Source: Symbiotaphrina buchneri
Lineage: Eukaryota > Ascomycota > Symbiotaphrinales > Symbiotaphrinaceae
Direction of reading: 5' to 3'
NCBI GenBank assembly: GCA_001599915.1
Contig: BCIG01000024.1
Span: 248,001-312,000 of the forward strand
Length of the DNA stretch: 64,000 nucleotides
The position numbers and the translations under genes are program-made. Within the stretch, counting starts at the first letter, position 1; each line of letters starts with the position of its first letter. Shown here one piece after another: positions 1-12,103 of the stretch. The notes under the pieces were generated by a model. It ran no database searches, was not told the origin of the DNA, and worked only from the letters and a program-made list of their open reading frames with translations.

Positions 1-78
1 TCCGTTCGCTGGCTCCCCAAGGCGCATGCCAAGGACCTGACGTACCTGATCATCCGACAAAGCGTGTCCTTGCGACAT
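1..78 (-). CDS. possible 5' end of a minus-strand gene (partial)
   Basis: On the minus strand an ATG at 78-76 opens a frame that stays open to the window edge (starts MSQGHALSDDQ). A GTACGT at 45-40 could equally be a splice donor right after DDQ. Only about 26 codons are visible, so no family can be assigned. If real, this gene is divergent from the NIPA-like gene and shares the 79-1108 spacer with it. This is a weak call, resting on an open frame and a plausible start only. Confidence 0.3.
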   Translation of the reverse strand, partial: MSQGHALSDDQVRQVLGMRLGEPANG

Positions 79-1108
79 AGTGAAGTGTTGCAATGGCAAT
101 GGCTACGCCCCGCGGTCTTTGAAGTACGAAATAGGTAGGACGAGCTTGAGAAGATCTGTGCGGTTGGCTGTCTATGTCTGTGTGGTGTTTGTTCTGTGCG
201 AATTGTGTCAACTACTGGGTGAGCTTGGGATGAGGTTCGATAGCAAGCAGTATCAGGGGGCACTGACCACCTAGGCGGGCACACCCCTACCTTTACATTA
301 CCGTACATCATGTACGAAATATTGGTAACATTGTAAACCTACATCGACCTTGATAAGATATAGGTACCCTGTAGCGTGATTTACCTTACTCGTCGAAGAA
401 GTCTCCTTTGATCATCATTTGGAGGGTACCAAGTACCTCACCTTACATCTCAATGCCTTGCATCATTACTAGGGCTCTACCTTACCTTACCGTGCAGTAT
501 GAAGTATCGTAAATTCAGTTTGAATACAAGCACAACCGATACGTCACTGTCTTGCGCTGTGTTCCTGGAATAGGGTAGGTACTCTGAGGTACCTATCGGG
601 TATAAAGCAAGGTTACCTTGCAACACTCAGGGTTAGAACCGTAAGGAGTGTATCGATACGGTCAACACTCTGAAGTTCAATTTCACGCGAAACATGAATC
701 GTGCACGAAGGACACGGTGAGAGGGACCGCGAGTGTGTGGCCATACGAACAAACACATCACCACACAAGGGTTTGGTATCCAGACGGTGGCTGGCATCCC
801 GAAGATACAATATCTTTTCATTATACCCTGCTATGACCACCGCCCGATAACATAATACAACTCAACTCGGCACTCAAGGCCCGCGCTGCTCCTGTCATCA
901 CCGGGCTTGCATGTTGTCGTTGCTTGTGTCGAGGGCAAACACATCACCATGCAACCAGCGAAGCGGTGACCGAAACGGCACCCTGTCACAATTGGAAACC
1001 GCAGCGGCTGGACTCTGTGGCTCTGGAGGTTGGGCAGCTGAGCAAGAATGGGCCAGTTGGGGGATCTTTCTCCGCAAGGGAGTGTAGCTGTACGGCCCTT
1101 CGCTGCAT
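79..1108. other. intergenic, GGTA/TACC-rich
   Basis: No gene is recognised here. The stretch at about 290-610 is dense in TACC, GGTA and GTAC words (CCTTACCTTACC, GGTACC, GTACGAAATA and similar), a motif class that recurs in most spacers of this window. Short frames on both strands show no family resemblance. It is probably the divergent promoter region of the two flanking genes. Confidence 0.5.
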
Positions 1109-2547
1109 ATGAAGCATATTGTGTGGATCATGCCTTTTCGATGCTGACTGAGGCTTGCTACACATAGTTAGGTGTCGTTGTAGGTCTTGCTTCGACCGGC
1201 GTCCAGAGCCTCGGCTTGACCTTGCAACGCAAATCGCACATACTAGAGGATGAGAAGGAACCACAGATTCCACGTCGGCCCCCGCATCGGCGAAGAAGAT
1301 GGCAGGTGCGGGTCCCTCTTTCCACCACGCTTGACGTCTGCTAACCTATCCCAGCTGGGCATGTTTATGTTCATCGTTTCCAATCTTCTGGGCAGTACTA
1401 TTCAAATCACGACATTACCCTTGCCCGTTCTTTCAACCCTCCAAGCTGTACGCCCTGTCCATCGCTCTTATTGCTGAAGAGAAAACACGCTCACGCGAAG
1501 ACTAGTCTGGCTTGGTATTCAACTCCATTTGTGCCACTCTAATCCTTGGGGAGCTATTCACGAGATGGTCACTCGTAGGGACTGTGCTAGTGTCCGCCGG
1601 CGCCATGCTGATTGCACTGTTTGGAGCCTTGGAGGAACCGGCGCACAATCTGGACGGACTGTTACTCTTGCTCGGACGCCACCAGTTCCTGCTATGGATG
1701 ATCTGTCAAGCGATCCTCGTTGGTATAATCATAACGGGAGTGAGGACTACCATTTTCTTCAGGCCACGGTCGCGCAATACCCCTCGGGGTCGTCTGCTGC
1801 GGGGACTAGCGTACGGCAGCGTCAGTGGGATACTATCTGCGCACAGCCTGCTTGTAGCAAAATCGGCCGTGGAGCTTCTGGTCAGGACGGTAGTTGACAG
1901 AAGCAATCAGTTCAATCGGTGGCAATCCTGGATCATCCTCCTTGGACTGGTTGCCTTGGCCCTGACTCAGTTATACTATCTGCACAGCGGCTTGAAGCTA
2001 TGTTCTACCAGCGTCCTCTATCCATTCGTCTTTTGTGTTTACAATATCGTTGCAATTCTGGACGGTCTGATTTACTTTCGGCAGACCTCGAGACTCTCCG
2101 TTCTCCATGGTATATTCGTAAGTCTTATGAGCCCCTTCGGCTATTCGCCATCATTGATAGGTGAAACAGATTGCTCTAGGAGCCATCATTCTTCTCACGG
2201 GTGTCTTGGCACTCTCATGGCGCCTTGACGACGTCGCCGCAGTTCCTCCACAGGCTCAGGTCGCCGGTAGTGCTTTGGGGCCGGGCTTAGGGTACCTGGA
2301 CAGTCAGGAGCCAGAGGATGGGCAAACTGGAAGTCCACTTCTTGTGGACGAAGAAACAGCGCCGGAGTCTCAAGCCAAGTATGGAACGCTTGCTCTGCGC
2401 TCGGGGCCTGACAGCCCTCGGACGCCGATGCGGAGAGGCTTGTCGATCCTTAGCGCTAAGCGTAATTCTCAAGTCGACCGCATCGAGGCGGGTGAGATTT
2501 GGGATGAGCTTGAAGATGAGATCCCCACAGCCTCATCACCGCTTTGA
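1109..2547 (+). CDS. NIPA-like (DUF803) multi-pass membrane protein
   Basis: Fungal member of the NIPA/DUF803 family, putative Mg2+ transporters of the drug/metabolite-transporter fold. Model exons: 1109-1120 (tentative MKHI), 1168-1305, 1355-1447, 1506-2117 and 2170-2547. Recognisable runs are GVQSLGLTLQRKSH, STIQITTLPLPVLSTLQA, SGLVFNSICATLILGE and LTGVLALSWRLDD, with several hydrophobic helices. Splice sites are canonical; the exon 1168 acceptor is preceded by a CTGAC branch motif. The frame ends after WDELEDEIPTASSPL at 2547. A different frame, 2514-2831, carries a tail (ERTSLLRNNG, GEWWKLKWWRRR) that looks like the family's usual C-terminus. An unrecognised intron or a one-base error may therefore separate the two, and the true end may be 2831. 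Transport function is inferred from family only; the first exon is uncertain. Confidence 0.82.
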
Positions 2548-2831
2548 GCCGAAGGGTCTCAATGCCTGATCCATTGCTTCTTGGAAGGAGAAGCGTCGAG
2601 GAACCTGCTACTGAGCGGACATCTCTGCTTCGGAACAATGGTTCACAAGGGAGACCAGACAGGGATTGGCGAAGGAAGTCAACTCCGCTTTTCCGTAGGC
2701 CTGCGTCGAGTCCTTCACACAGTATTTCTTCGGTAGAAGAGCATTCACAGAAGCCTGTGGGTGAGTGGTGGAAACTGAAATGGTGGAGGCGACGTCAAAG
2801 TGGAGAAAGAGGTGATGGGAGCGGTGTGTGA

Positions 2832-3576
2832 GATGGTTCGGTCATGATGGATACGTTTGGAGTTGGGGGTTTCTGGTTCCATGATGTCCCGGTGGGCATA
2901 AATTATACCACCAAGTGCGGATCGTCATCGGGGTCCAAGTTCGACACCCAGGCGTCGGCCGTGTCCTGTTACGAGTATAAACCTGTCGCAGCGCATGAAG
3001 GCTTGGCTACAGTCACTTGGCCTATAGAGATTTCTACGATACCCATATACAGAGACGGCGAGACAGTTATCGGAATTTGGCCTGGCGACTATTGTACAGT
3101 AATTGTGCCTAGCTGATCGCGGTTTCGCGCATCAGGAGAGCAACGGACCTGTAAGACGGAGAGGAGAGCACGGCAAGTGGAAAGTTAGACGCTCTTCCAC
3201 TCCCCGTAATTTATTATTCTCTTCTTGCCAGTTTCTGCCTTCCAGATCCGAACGGTCATAAGCAATGTTGCAAGCAGTATCCTTGAACGCGACGAGTCAT
3301 AGCAGAGACGGCAATGTCTCGCGGTCTCCGATCAGGCAGCAAGAAGTCCACGGAGCCAACGAAGACAACACCAAGCGTGGGCACCCTCGGAATAAAAACA
3401 AAGACAGAAAGCAAAACCCAGGAACGCACCGGACACCATCCCACCTCCGAACCATCGCCTGACCTTGCACGGAACGAAGTTGCCACAGTTCTTTTCTTAT
3501 TATATTTCGGGTATCGGCCAAAAAAAAGGGAATATCAGCGCCGCGGCACCTATGAAGCCCCTTTTCTCGGGTCACT
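2832..3576. other. intergenic between convergent NIPA-like gene and mcm1
   Basis: A 90-codon frame at 2844-3116 (+) exists but resembles nothing I recognise and sits in the likely 3' UTR of the NIPA-like gene. The remainder probably holds the 3' UTRs and terminators of the two convergent genes. No repeat is seen. Confidence 0.4.
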
Positions 3577-4400
3577 TCACGCCTGAGGCGGATGTGGCTG
3601 TTGCATTCCCGCCTGCGGTGGCATCGGATACTGACCGCGAGCAGCCTGTTGTTGTTGGGCCATGTACTGTTGGTAGGCAAGCTGCTGTTGTTGGTCGGCG
3701 GTCATGTAGTTCGGATGCATTCCAGCACGGGGCATGCCAGCCTGCTGCTGGGGGATCTGTGGATGGCTGGGCTCTTCGGGCGACTCGACAGCTGATTCCC
3801 CATCGACTCCGTTTTCGTTTCCGCTTGCAGGTTCAGGCGCGTTGAGGCATGCCTAGATGGAGATGGATTAGCCTAGTCGCAGAAAGATCGGGACGAATAA
3901 TACCTGGATCAAGTTCTTCCCTTCGGGCTTCGTTACAAGCGGCTGCAGCTTGGGCGTGGTGAAGGTATACACGAGCCCTGTCTCGGACACGACCAGGAGA
4001 AGGACCTGGGTGCCTGTGAGCACCGACAATTCGTATGCCTACACAGATCGGCTCGTCAGTAAGGGTCGGTCGGGCCTCGATGCAGAAGGCAACTGATGCA
4101 GCCAACCGCGAGGGATGGTAATTAAGACGCACGAACCTTCTTCATGATACCTGCTTTGCGCTTGGAGAAGGTGATGTGCCGACGCGACTTGTCGTTGATG
4201 AACTTGATCTCGATCTTTCTCCGCTCGCGACCGGGCTTGTCATCGTCATCGTCGTCGTCGTCGGCAGCAATGTTGCTCGAACGCGGTCGCTTGACGCCGC
4301 GATTGTCGGCGCCATTGCCGGACTGTGTCGAGCCGTTGCCGCCGGCATCCTCATGAGCAGTCGGCGACAGCTTCTGATCGTTGTCGGTGATGTCGGCCAT
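3577..4400 (-). CDS. mcm1: Mcm1/SRF-type MADS-box transcription factor
   Basis: Three exons (4400-4137, 4038-3904, 3852-3577) encode 224 aa, the usual length for filamentous fungal Mcm1. An acidic run of eight Asp (about residues 47-54) precedes the MADS box, which starts with GRERRKIEIKFINDKSRRHITFSKRKAGIMKK split in the source by intron 1. Exon 2 continues it with AYELSVLTGTQVLLLVVSE and the SAM-like extension GLVYTFTTPKLQPLV. The C-terminus is Q- and P-rich (QQQQ tracts, YMAQQQQ), a likely activation region. Known family role: DNA-binding dimer at CArG/P-box sites acting with cofactors in mating, development and cell-cycle control. Introns are 98 and 51 nt. The start ATG is followed by the ADITDN opening seen in relatives. 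Confidence 0.95.
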
Positions 4401-5499
4401 GGCTGCGGGGGGGATTGTTCAACAGGAAGAGTTGCCCTTTCGAGGTTCACTGTACACTGTATACTGCTTTGAGGTAACCGCGCAGAGACCTTACTCTATG
4501 CGGACGTGTCGCGAGTGTGTGGGGTTGAGCTTCTCTTTTTGGGAGGAGATCCCTCTTTGAGGATGGCGTACTGGGTTCGGGAGGAGAGGGGGTGTTTTGT
4601 GTGTGTGTGGTTTTTGTGGGTGCGGTTGCGGTTGCGGTTGCGGTGCGAATAAGATTGCGTGCAGCGGGTTTTCCGGGTGGCCGGGGGGTGAGGAATGATT
4701 TGTAAGACTGGCCGGGGCCCCTTCCTAGGTCAGGTAGGGATAAGGTACGGAAGTAGAGTTGAGAGTAGAGAGAGTAAGGTAAGGTGAGGAGAGAGAGATT
4801 GGTTCGTAGTCCGGACGTGCGTTGCTAGAGGAAGCAAGAGAACCAACCAACCTGGCAAAGCCGATGCGATGCGATGCGCGTGCGTGAGACTGGGTCGGGG
4901 ATTTATGATCCTTTGGGAAGGCAGAGAAGATGGTCCTTGTACGACTCGGGGCTGGTCGAGGCAGTGCGGCGAAGTTGGGAAGGACAAGGAAGGGAAAGAG
5001 GGAAAGAGGAAAAGAGGGAAGCGACAGATGCGGCCGAGTGAAAAGAGCAAAGGATGCTTTCGGCTGCGCTGGACGCGGTTTGGTGTGGCTGCTTGGCGCC
5101 CCCGTATGGTGGATATCGATGGATGTGTGATGTGTGATGGGTGTGTGCGCACACTGCTTTGGTACTTAGTACTTACCGAACAAGTCAAGGATGTCCGGTG
5201 AGAAATGCACTAAGGTACCTAAGGTAACGGAGCACTAAGGTAGGTACTTGTTGTTCGTTAAGGTACTTCGTTACCTTAGCGGAGGATACATTATAAGGTA
5301 AGTACCCCCCTCAACCTACCGGTATCAGGTGCAAGGTAGGTACCTACCTGCCTTATAGTGCAGTACCTTGAGCGGTGAACTCAAGAGAGCGAGCAATGAG
5401 AAAGAGGTACACTGTACATGTGCCGGCCAAGGCTCTCATGCCTGTACTTGTACCAGCATGAAAAGGATGACAGCTCTGCATAAAGTACGGTTGCTCAGC
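4401..5499. other. mcm1 upstream region with simple repeats
   Basis: No gene is seen. On the mcm1 strand there is a long CT-rich tract (complement of 4970-5030), typical of fungal core promoters or 5' UTRs. A GGTTGC hexamer repeat (about 4 units, 4620-4643) and a short GT run near 4595 are present. Positions 5205-5360 are packed with AAGGTA/TACCTT words, many palindromic (GGTACC). Composition falls into the AT-rich block after about 5,500. Confidence 0.5.
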
Positions 5500-6208
5500 A
5501 GGAGGTTTCCTTAGAACCATTATTTACCTACCTTATTCATGTTTTATCTGAATAAAATGTATCTTACTTAGTTAAACCTTGGTTATTGTTAGGGAAACAG
5601 GATAGCTCAGTTACTTGCTAAAAGCACGCTTGCTAGGAACATGCTTGTTTAGTCATTAGCATTTGTTTAGAGTTATATAACTAGCATTTACCCTATATAG
5701 CTTGTTGCTCAGGTAGCTAAATAGCTTCTTAATCAACTTTTTACTATTTAAAAATACTCTTTTAAAGTTAATCCTTATTAGTTATAAGAATATATGTTAA
5801 ATATATATATAAGTTTAAATTATTTTTTTTATTAAATTTAAATTTTTTACTTTTTATTAATTTAACCTTTTTTATATAAGATTAATAATAAAAAGTTAAA
5901 TATTATAAATTATATAATCAAATCAAACAATTTTTTACTAATAAATAAAGTTCTTATTTTATAAGATAATAATTAATTATATATTTAATAAAAAATAATA
6001 CTTAAGATTTATTATAAACTTATAACTTATTAACTAATAATTAAGTTTAATTTTATATTAATTAATTAAAAACATATATATTTGTTTTTATTATTTTATT
6101 TTATTATATTTTATATATATATATTATTTTTTATATTTGTATCTAGTAAGAAAAGGATAATAACATTATATAAAGTATAGTTATTTAACAGGGGTTTAAA
6201 TCAATAAT

Positions 6209-6410
6209 TGTTATAATAATAATTAAAACCTTTATTTTTACCATGATTAAATAAACTTAAATTAGTTAAACTTAGGTAAACAAACAAAATAAATACAGAT
6301 TCTTTTTAATAAAGGAGAATCTTGTTTACTATAGCTTTAAAAGATAATAACATATTTTACCCCTTATTTAATATAGGATATTTTCTATTATATTACAATC
6401 TATTATAATA
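6209..6410 (+). repeat. left 202-bp LTR of the Gypsy fossil
   Basis: It aligns over its whole length, without gaps as far as I can see, to 10097-10298 and 15056-15257. It is the most AT-shifted of the three together with the middle copy. Preceded by ATAAT. Confidence 0.8.
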
Positions 6411-9400
6411 TTGATAATAATATGTTATTATAAGTTAGGAAACTTTATCTTTATTACCAAGTAATAACAATTTGATTCAACCTGTTATTATTCTTATTAT
6501 AATTACTATTAATGTTGTTATACAAATATAATTAGAAATAAAATTATAATATATATTACTATGTTTTACTTTATCTTTAAAACCTTTTAAATATAAAAAG
6601 ATACATCTATAACTATTTACAAGCTTTTAAAAAGTCTTTCTAACCAAGCTTTATTATAAACTGATTTAATTAAACCTTTAATTAACTATAAATATCCTTT
6701 ATCTCAAGTTAATTAACTGATTATAACTGATAAATGTTTTTATATTAATATATCCTTTTTAGCTTAAAGATTAGTTATCTTTAAAAGGAAACTATTATAT
6801 AAAAACATACTAATAGTTCTTTTAACATATAAAACATGTTTTATAACTATAGAACAAATCTTTAATAAAAGATTAGATTCTTTTAAAAAAGTTAGTTTTA
6901 CTACTATAGATTTTTTTAAAGTAGGAATCCAACCTATATTAAAGAAGTTTTAGATAAAAAAACTGTTATATCAATCTTTTAAACCTTAATCAGAACTAAG
7001 TTTATCAATTGATATAAGATTTAATATAGTTTAATAAATTTAATTTAACTAGAAAGATATAAGGTTTATAAAACAGATTACCAGATTATTATAATAATTA
7101 TACAATGTTATAGATAATAAAAGACTTATATTTTCTTTTAAATACTAGTTTTTGATTATTTAAAAAGAACTTTAATAATCAAGTTTTTTATAAGCTTTAA
7201 TAACTTATAAAGAATCTTTTTAATTAAACTTTTATTAAAAACCATATCTAAGTCTATATTAATATAAATATACCTATTAAAATATGTTATATTCTTTATT
7301 CTTTGTTATAAAAGGTTGTTAGTATATTTTATTACTTAACTTTAATTGAAAAAAGTACTAAAAACACTATAAGTTCAAGGTATTAGATACTGATTTATTT
7401 TAGTTAGATATACCTGATAATATAAATACTAGGAAAACAAGCTATTCTAAGAATTAAACTTATTATTATAATGTTTTCTAGTTTATTACTATAGTTAATA
7501 ACATTATAATAATCTAGGATCTTATTTTATTATATTTAAACCTTTAGTTATATCTTTAAAACATTATATTAAACTGGTATAATAATGTTTTAAATGATTA
7601 AGATTAAAACCAACTTTATAAAGAAAAATACAGGAATAATATCTATAATTAAGTTAAAACATTATAACAAAAGTTTAAAAAGTTAGTTATAAAGTATATA
7701 AAAGAGTTAAAAACCATGTAATATATGGTAATAGCTATTTAAAACCAGAAGAACATTATATTATAATTTTTTAAAATAATTAACTTTATTTATCATATTA
7801 AGATTAAACAACTGTATACTTAAATAACAATAGTTTAAAATTAAATCAATATTACTTTTTAAGAAAACATCTTTATATCTTAAGAAAACATTATTATTTA
7901 AAAGTTTTTAAACCAGTTATATAATATAAAGACCTTAATATAAGAAATATAAATTATGTTTTTTAAACAATGTTAAAACACTATATAAAAGAATAATAAC
8001 TGTTATAACAATTAAAACAACTATTATAATAATAGATATTATAACTACTTAGTTAAAACAGGTTATATAAATATTAATAAGACTTTTAAACTAATATTAT
8101 AATATTTTAATTAACAAGGTAACTTTTAACAAGTAACTAAGATAATGTTCTTGGAAAAAAAGCTATTAATATAAAAGAATAAAATTAGCCAATTAAATTA
8201 AAATCATTTTTAAAATAATTAAAATAAATTATATCAAGATAATCCTAAGATAACAACAAAGATATTTAATACTAAAATAGTTAAACTAAAGTACTATAAT
8301 AATAAAAACTTAAGAAATAATAACTTTAATTAGTTAAAAGGTTTAAAATACCTTTTAGATAACTAAAAGATTATTTTAAGTAACTTTATAACAATTAACC
8401 TAGTTATTTACTGTTATTATTATATTATAAACTTTTTTTTAAAAAACAAGTTATATAAACATTTTAAAGAAAAGTTTTCTAATAGTTTATATAAGTTAAA
8501 GATAACCTTTTTAAAGTTAAAATAAAATATTCCTAGTGTTATTAACAAGAAATACAAGTATCTAACAATTTTATCAATTATTATCAAGTTAACTATTCTA
8601 ATAGTTATAAACCTTAAAATAAAGTTTTAAACTTAAAACTATATATAAATTAATATTTATCTAGGTTTTTATAACATTTTAAAAAATATAACCTGTTTTA
8701 ATACAGGTTATTATATAAGTATTATAGGTTATTAAGATATCCTTATAAAAATAATTATTTGTAAGACTTTTAAACTAATTAAGATTTAAAAGATAAAGAA
8801 GTCTATTAGTATAAAGTATTTTATAATCAATTTATATATCTTTAACTAATTAAACAAAAAACTAATAATAAGAAAGATTATTTATAAAGTTTATATTATA
8901 AAACAATCTAGATTAAAAATAAAACTCTTGATAAAGATAAATATTATTAGTTTAAAGAATATAATATTTAATATAGTTAATAAGAAACTTTAATTACTTA
9001 ATTATAACAATATAATAACAAGTCTTATTATTATACCTAGAATATAAAACTATATATAGTATATTGTTATATATAAAATTAATATTAAAATACCTTTTTA
9101 TATAATAAAAATGGTCTTAATACAACTATAGGTTAAACTATTAAAGAAATAAAACTTTAATTTTAATCTTATTTAAAAGAAATTCTACTATTATATAATA
9201 AATACCAATTTCAGTTTTATACAACTTTGAAACAATATAAAACATGTTTTAAAACTTTCTAATTAAACATAATTAGAATATATAATTAAGCTTGATAAAA
9301 ACATTGTTAAATTTATAAAGTTAACAGAAATCTACTTTTTTAACTTGTTTTACCTTGTAATAAAAGTAAAAAACAAAGGAAAAAAAGTTTTTATTAAAAA

Positions 9401-10096
9401 TTTACTTTAAAAGTCTTTAAAACTGGTTTTCTTATTTTCTTTCTTTAATAAGAAAAATAACTTTATTATAAAAAAGTATAATTAGTTTCTATATACAGTA
9501 AACTTGTTAGAAAGACTTTTTTCTATTAAAATCTATATTGTAAAAACTATTGAAACTTTTATAAATAAAGAATAACTATTTAACAGGATTATTATCTATA
9601 AGAACAAGGTAATAAAACTATTATTAATATTGTAAAAGTTTATCTAAAACTTTAAATAGATTGTAAGAAGATAATTAATCTATCTAAACCTAAATAAATA
9701 ATAATCTTATTAGTTAATAACCAGTAAAAGAAAATTAAAAAACTTTTACAAAAGGTTTATTTATTTAATATTAAAGATAAAGTTGTTATTAATATTAAGT
9801 TTAATAAAATATATTAACAAGATTATATAAAGTAAAATAAAAAGTTTACTTTATTTAGGTTTCTTAAGTTTAAAAAATGATTTATATAAACTTAAAAAAA
9901 ATTCCTTAATATAAAAACTATATTATAATAAATATTAAAAACCTTAATACTATTATTATATTAGATATATATATTTTTTTATAATAAAAAAACAGTATTA
10001 TTATTATTTAAAGATATTTATAGATTTCTATTATAAATACCCTAAGTTTCTTTTATCAGTTTCTAGTAATTATCAAAGATTAATATAAACTGATTA

Positions 10097-10298
10097 TATT
10101 ACAATAATAATTAAAGTCTTTACTTTTATTATAATTAAATAAGTTTAAATTAATTAAACTTAAGTAAACAAGTAAAATAAGTACAAATCCTTTTTAATAA
10201 AAGAAAATCTTGTTTATTATAACTTTAGAAGATAACAATATATTTTACCCTTTATTTAATATAGGATATTTTCTATTATATTATAATTTATTATAATA
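10097..10298 (+). mobile_element. solo LTR (same 202-bp family) inside the Gypsy RT region
   Basis: Same length and sequence family as the two terminal LTRs, same orientation, and flanked by GATTA (10092-10096) and GATTG (10299-10303), consistent with a 5-bp target duplication. The RT-like sequence before 10,092 and after 10,299 aligns continuously with the uninterrupted RT region of the second Gypsy fossil at about 19,060-19,150, so this is a later insertion followed by LTR-LTR recombination. Confidence 0.75.
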
Positions 10299-11746
10299 GA
10301 TTGTAAATAGTTATTATAGATTAAAATATTATTATATTATAATAATAAACTTTTATAACTCTTTATTATATATATAATAACAGGTTAATAAGTTGTTTTA
10401 TTTATATAAAACTTTTATACAAGGTTATATCAATAATATAATAGTTTTTTTAAGATATTAAAACTTTATATATAATATTTAAATATTATCTTTAAACTGT
10501 TTTATTAGTTTTATATTATGTTAAAACCTAATAAAACTTTTTTTAATTACCTTTCTATAATAATATTTAACTATTATATTAATGGTTTTAGGTTTATTAT
10601 TACTGTTAAACAAGTAAAAACTATAAAAAAAACCTTTGGTTTTTATATATATTAAAACAATTAAAAATATATATTAACCTTATTAATTACCTATAGAAAA
10701 TGATATTATATTACTCTATAATACTAGTTTTATTATAAGATTAAAAAACTACATTGTTTTAATAATTACTAGTTAAGTTAAAGAAATTTAAAGAAAATTA
10801 TTATTAAATTACTGTTATTAAACCTATTTTAAATAAGTTAAAGGCTTTTTACAAGCTTTAATCTATATTTATAAATAATCTTATCTTTTTAATATATTTT
10901 AACCTAAGTTAACTATTATTTACAGATATAGATACATTAGATATTAATATAAATAAGATACTTTACTATTTTAAAACTAATATTATCTTTATTAGAAAGA
11001 TAAATAAAAAAGATATAAAGTTTATTTATTTTTTAAGTTATTATCTAATTATTATAAAAACCTGATACTAGTTTATTAAACTTAAGGTAATAAGTATAAT
11101 GTTTTTAATTAAAAAGATATGTTATTTAATAAAGGTTAATAAATACTTTTTATAATATTTACTGATTATAAAGTCTTGATAAATATAACAAGATAAACCT
11201 ATCTGTAAACTATATCTATAGATAAGTAGAATAAATATCTTATCTAGGTTAAACAGTATTTATTATAGTTTTAAATCAATATATAATACAAGTTAGATAA
11301 GATTAATATTGTTCTAAATATGTTTTCCTGGTTAAAGACAAGATACAGATATTAAATAAACCTAAACCCTGAATATAATATCCTTGATAATATTATTATA
11401 AACTATTATATTATTTTAGTAAAGATAAAAGATACCTTTAAAAAATAGTTTTTTAAAATGTATAAAAAGGACAATTATTACTAAAAGCTTAATTAACAAC
11501 TTATTAAGCTTACTATTAAAACTAAACCAGATATAAAGTTATAAACATTAGAAAAGGTTTACTTGAAAAGGTTTTACTTTTACTAGTTTAAACAGGGTTT
11601 TTTTATATATAAATCTTACTGATTATAAACATCTTTATATTCTAAAGATCTTGTAAAAGAATATCTTTTAACAAACTTATAATTACCTATATTATATAAG
11701 ATTTAATCAATGTTATAAACATGTTATAGTAATATTCTATATCTAT

Positions 11747-12103
11747 TGTGGTGGGGAAGAAGGTGCAGAAGGTGCAGAAGGTGATTTGCGCTTTTGCACC
11801 GGTGTCACGTGATGTGGTCCAAGCTCCAGCGGAGCGGAACGGAACAACGTTTCTCCGGTGTTCTGCGCTCCAGGGGATAAAAGCTCTTTTTTTGATAGTA
11901 AGAGGAGCACGTTGGATAGTGAATTCAAGACCTGTTTTGCTGGTGTTTGTTTCTTGTTTTGGATAGGTGATTTCTCTATGTGGTAGCCTGTGCAGAGGCT
12001 TTATTCCCTTTGTTTTATCGCGGTGTTTCCCATAGCACGTCTCCCTACCTATTCTCCTACCCGATTCGGTGGCTATCCACCTACCCCCAACTACCCCAGC
12101 ACA
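11747..12103. mobile_element. 357-bp GC-balanced insertion (solo LTR or MITE)
   Basis: A sharply bounded island of normal composition inside very AT-rich DNA. It starts TGTGGTGGGG and ends CCCCAGCACA, so the ends are inverted repeats with one mismatch over 10 bp. CTAT occurs immediately on both sides (11743-11746, 12104-12107), a possible 4-bp target duplication. TG...CA ends fit a solo LTR; the longer inverted ends and lack of a partner copy also allow a small MITE. A GTGCAGAAG-type short tandem repeat lies near its left end. Its lack of AT drift implies insertion after the host element was mutated. Frames inside show no recognisable protein. Confidence 0.65.

Noticed and set aside
2844-3116. 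90-codon frame as a separate gene
   Set aside because: No recognisable family, no splice structure, and it lies where the 3' UTR of the NIPA-like gene is expected.
4730-5200. 150-codon minus-strand and 110-codon plus-strand frames upstream of mcm1
   Set aside because: They arise from a CT-rich promoter tract; the encoded sequences are low-complexity and have no family resemblance.
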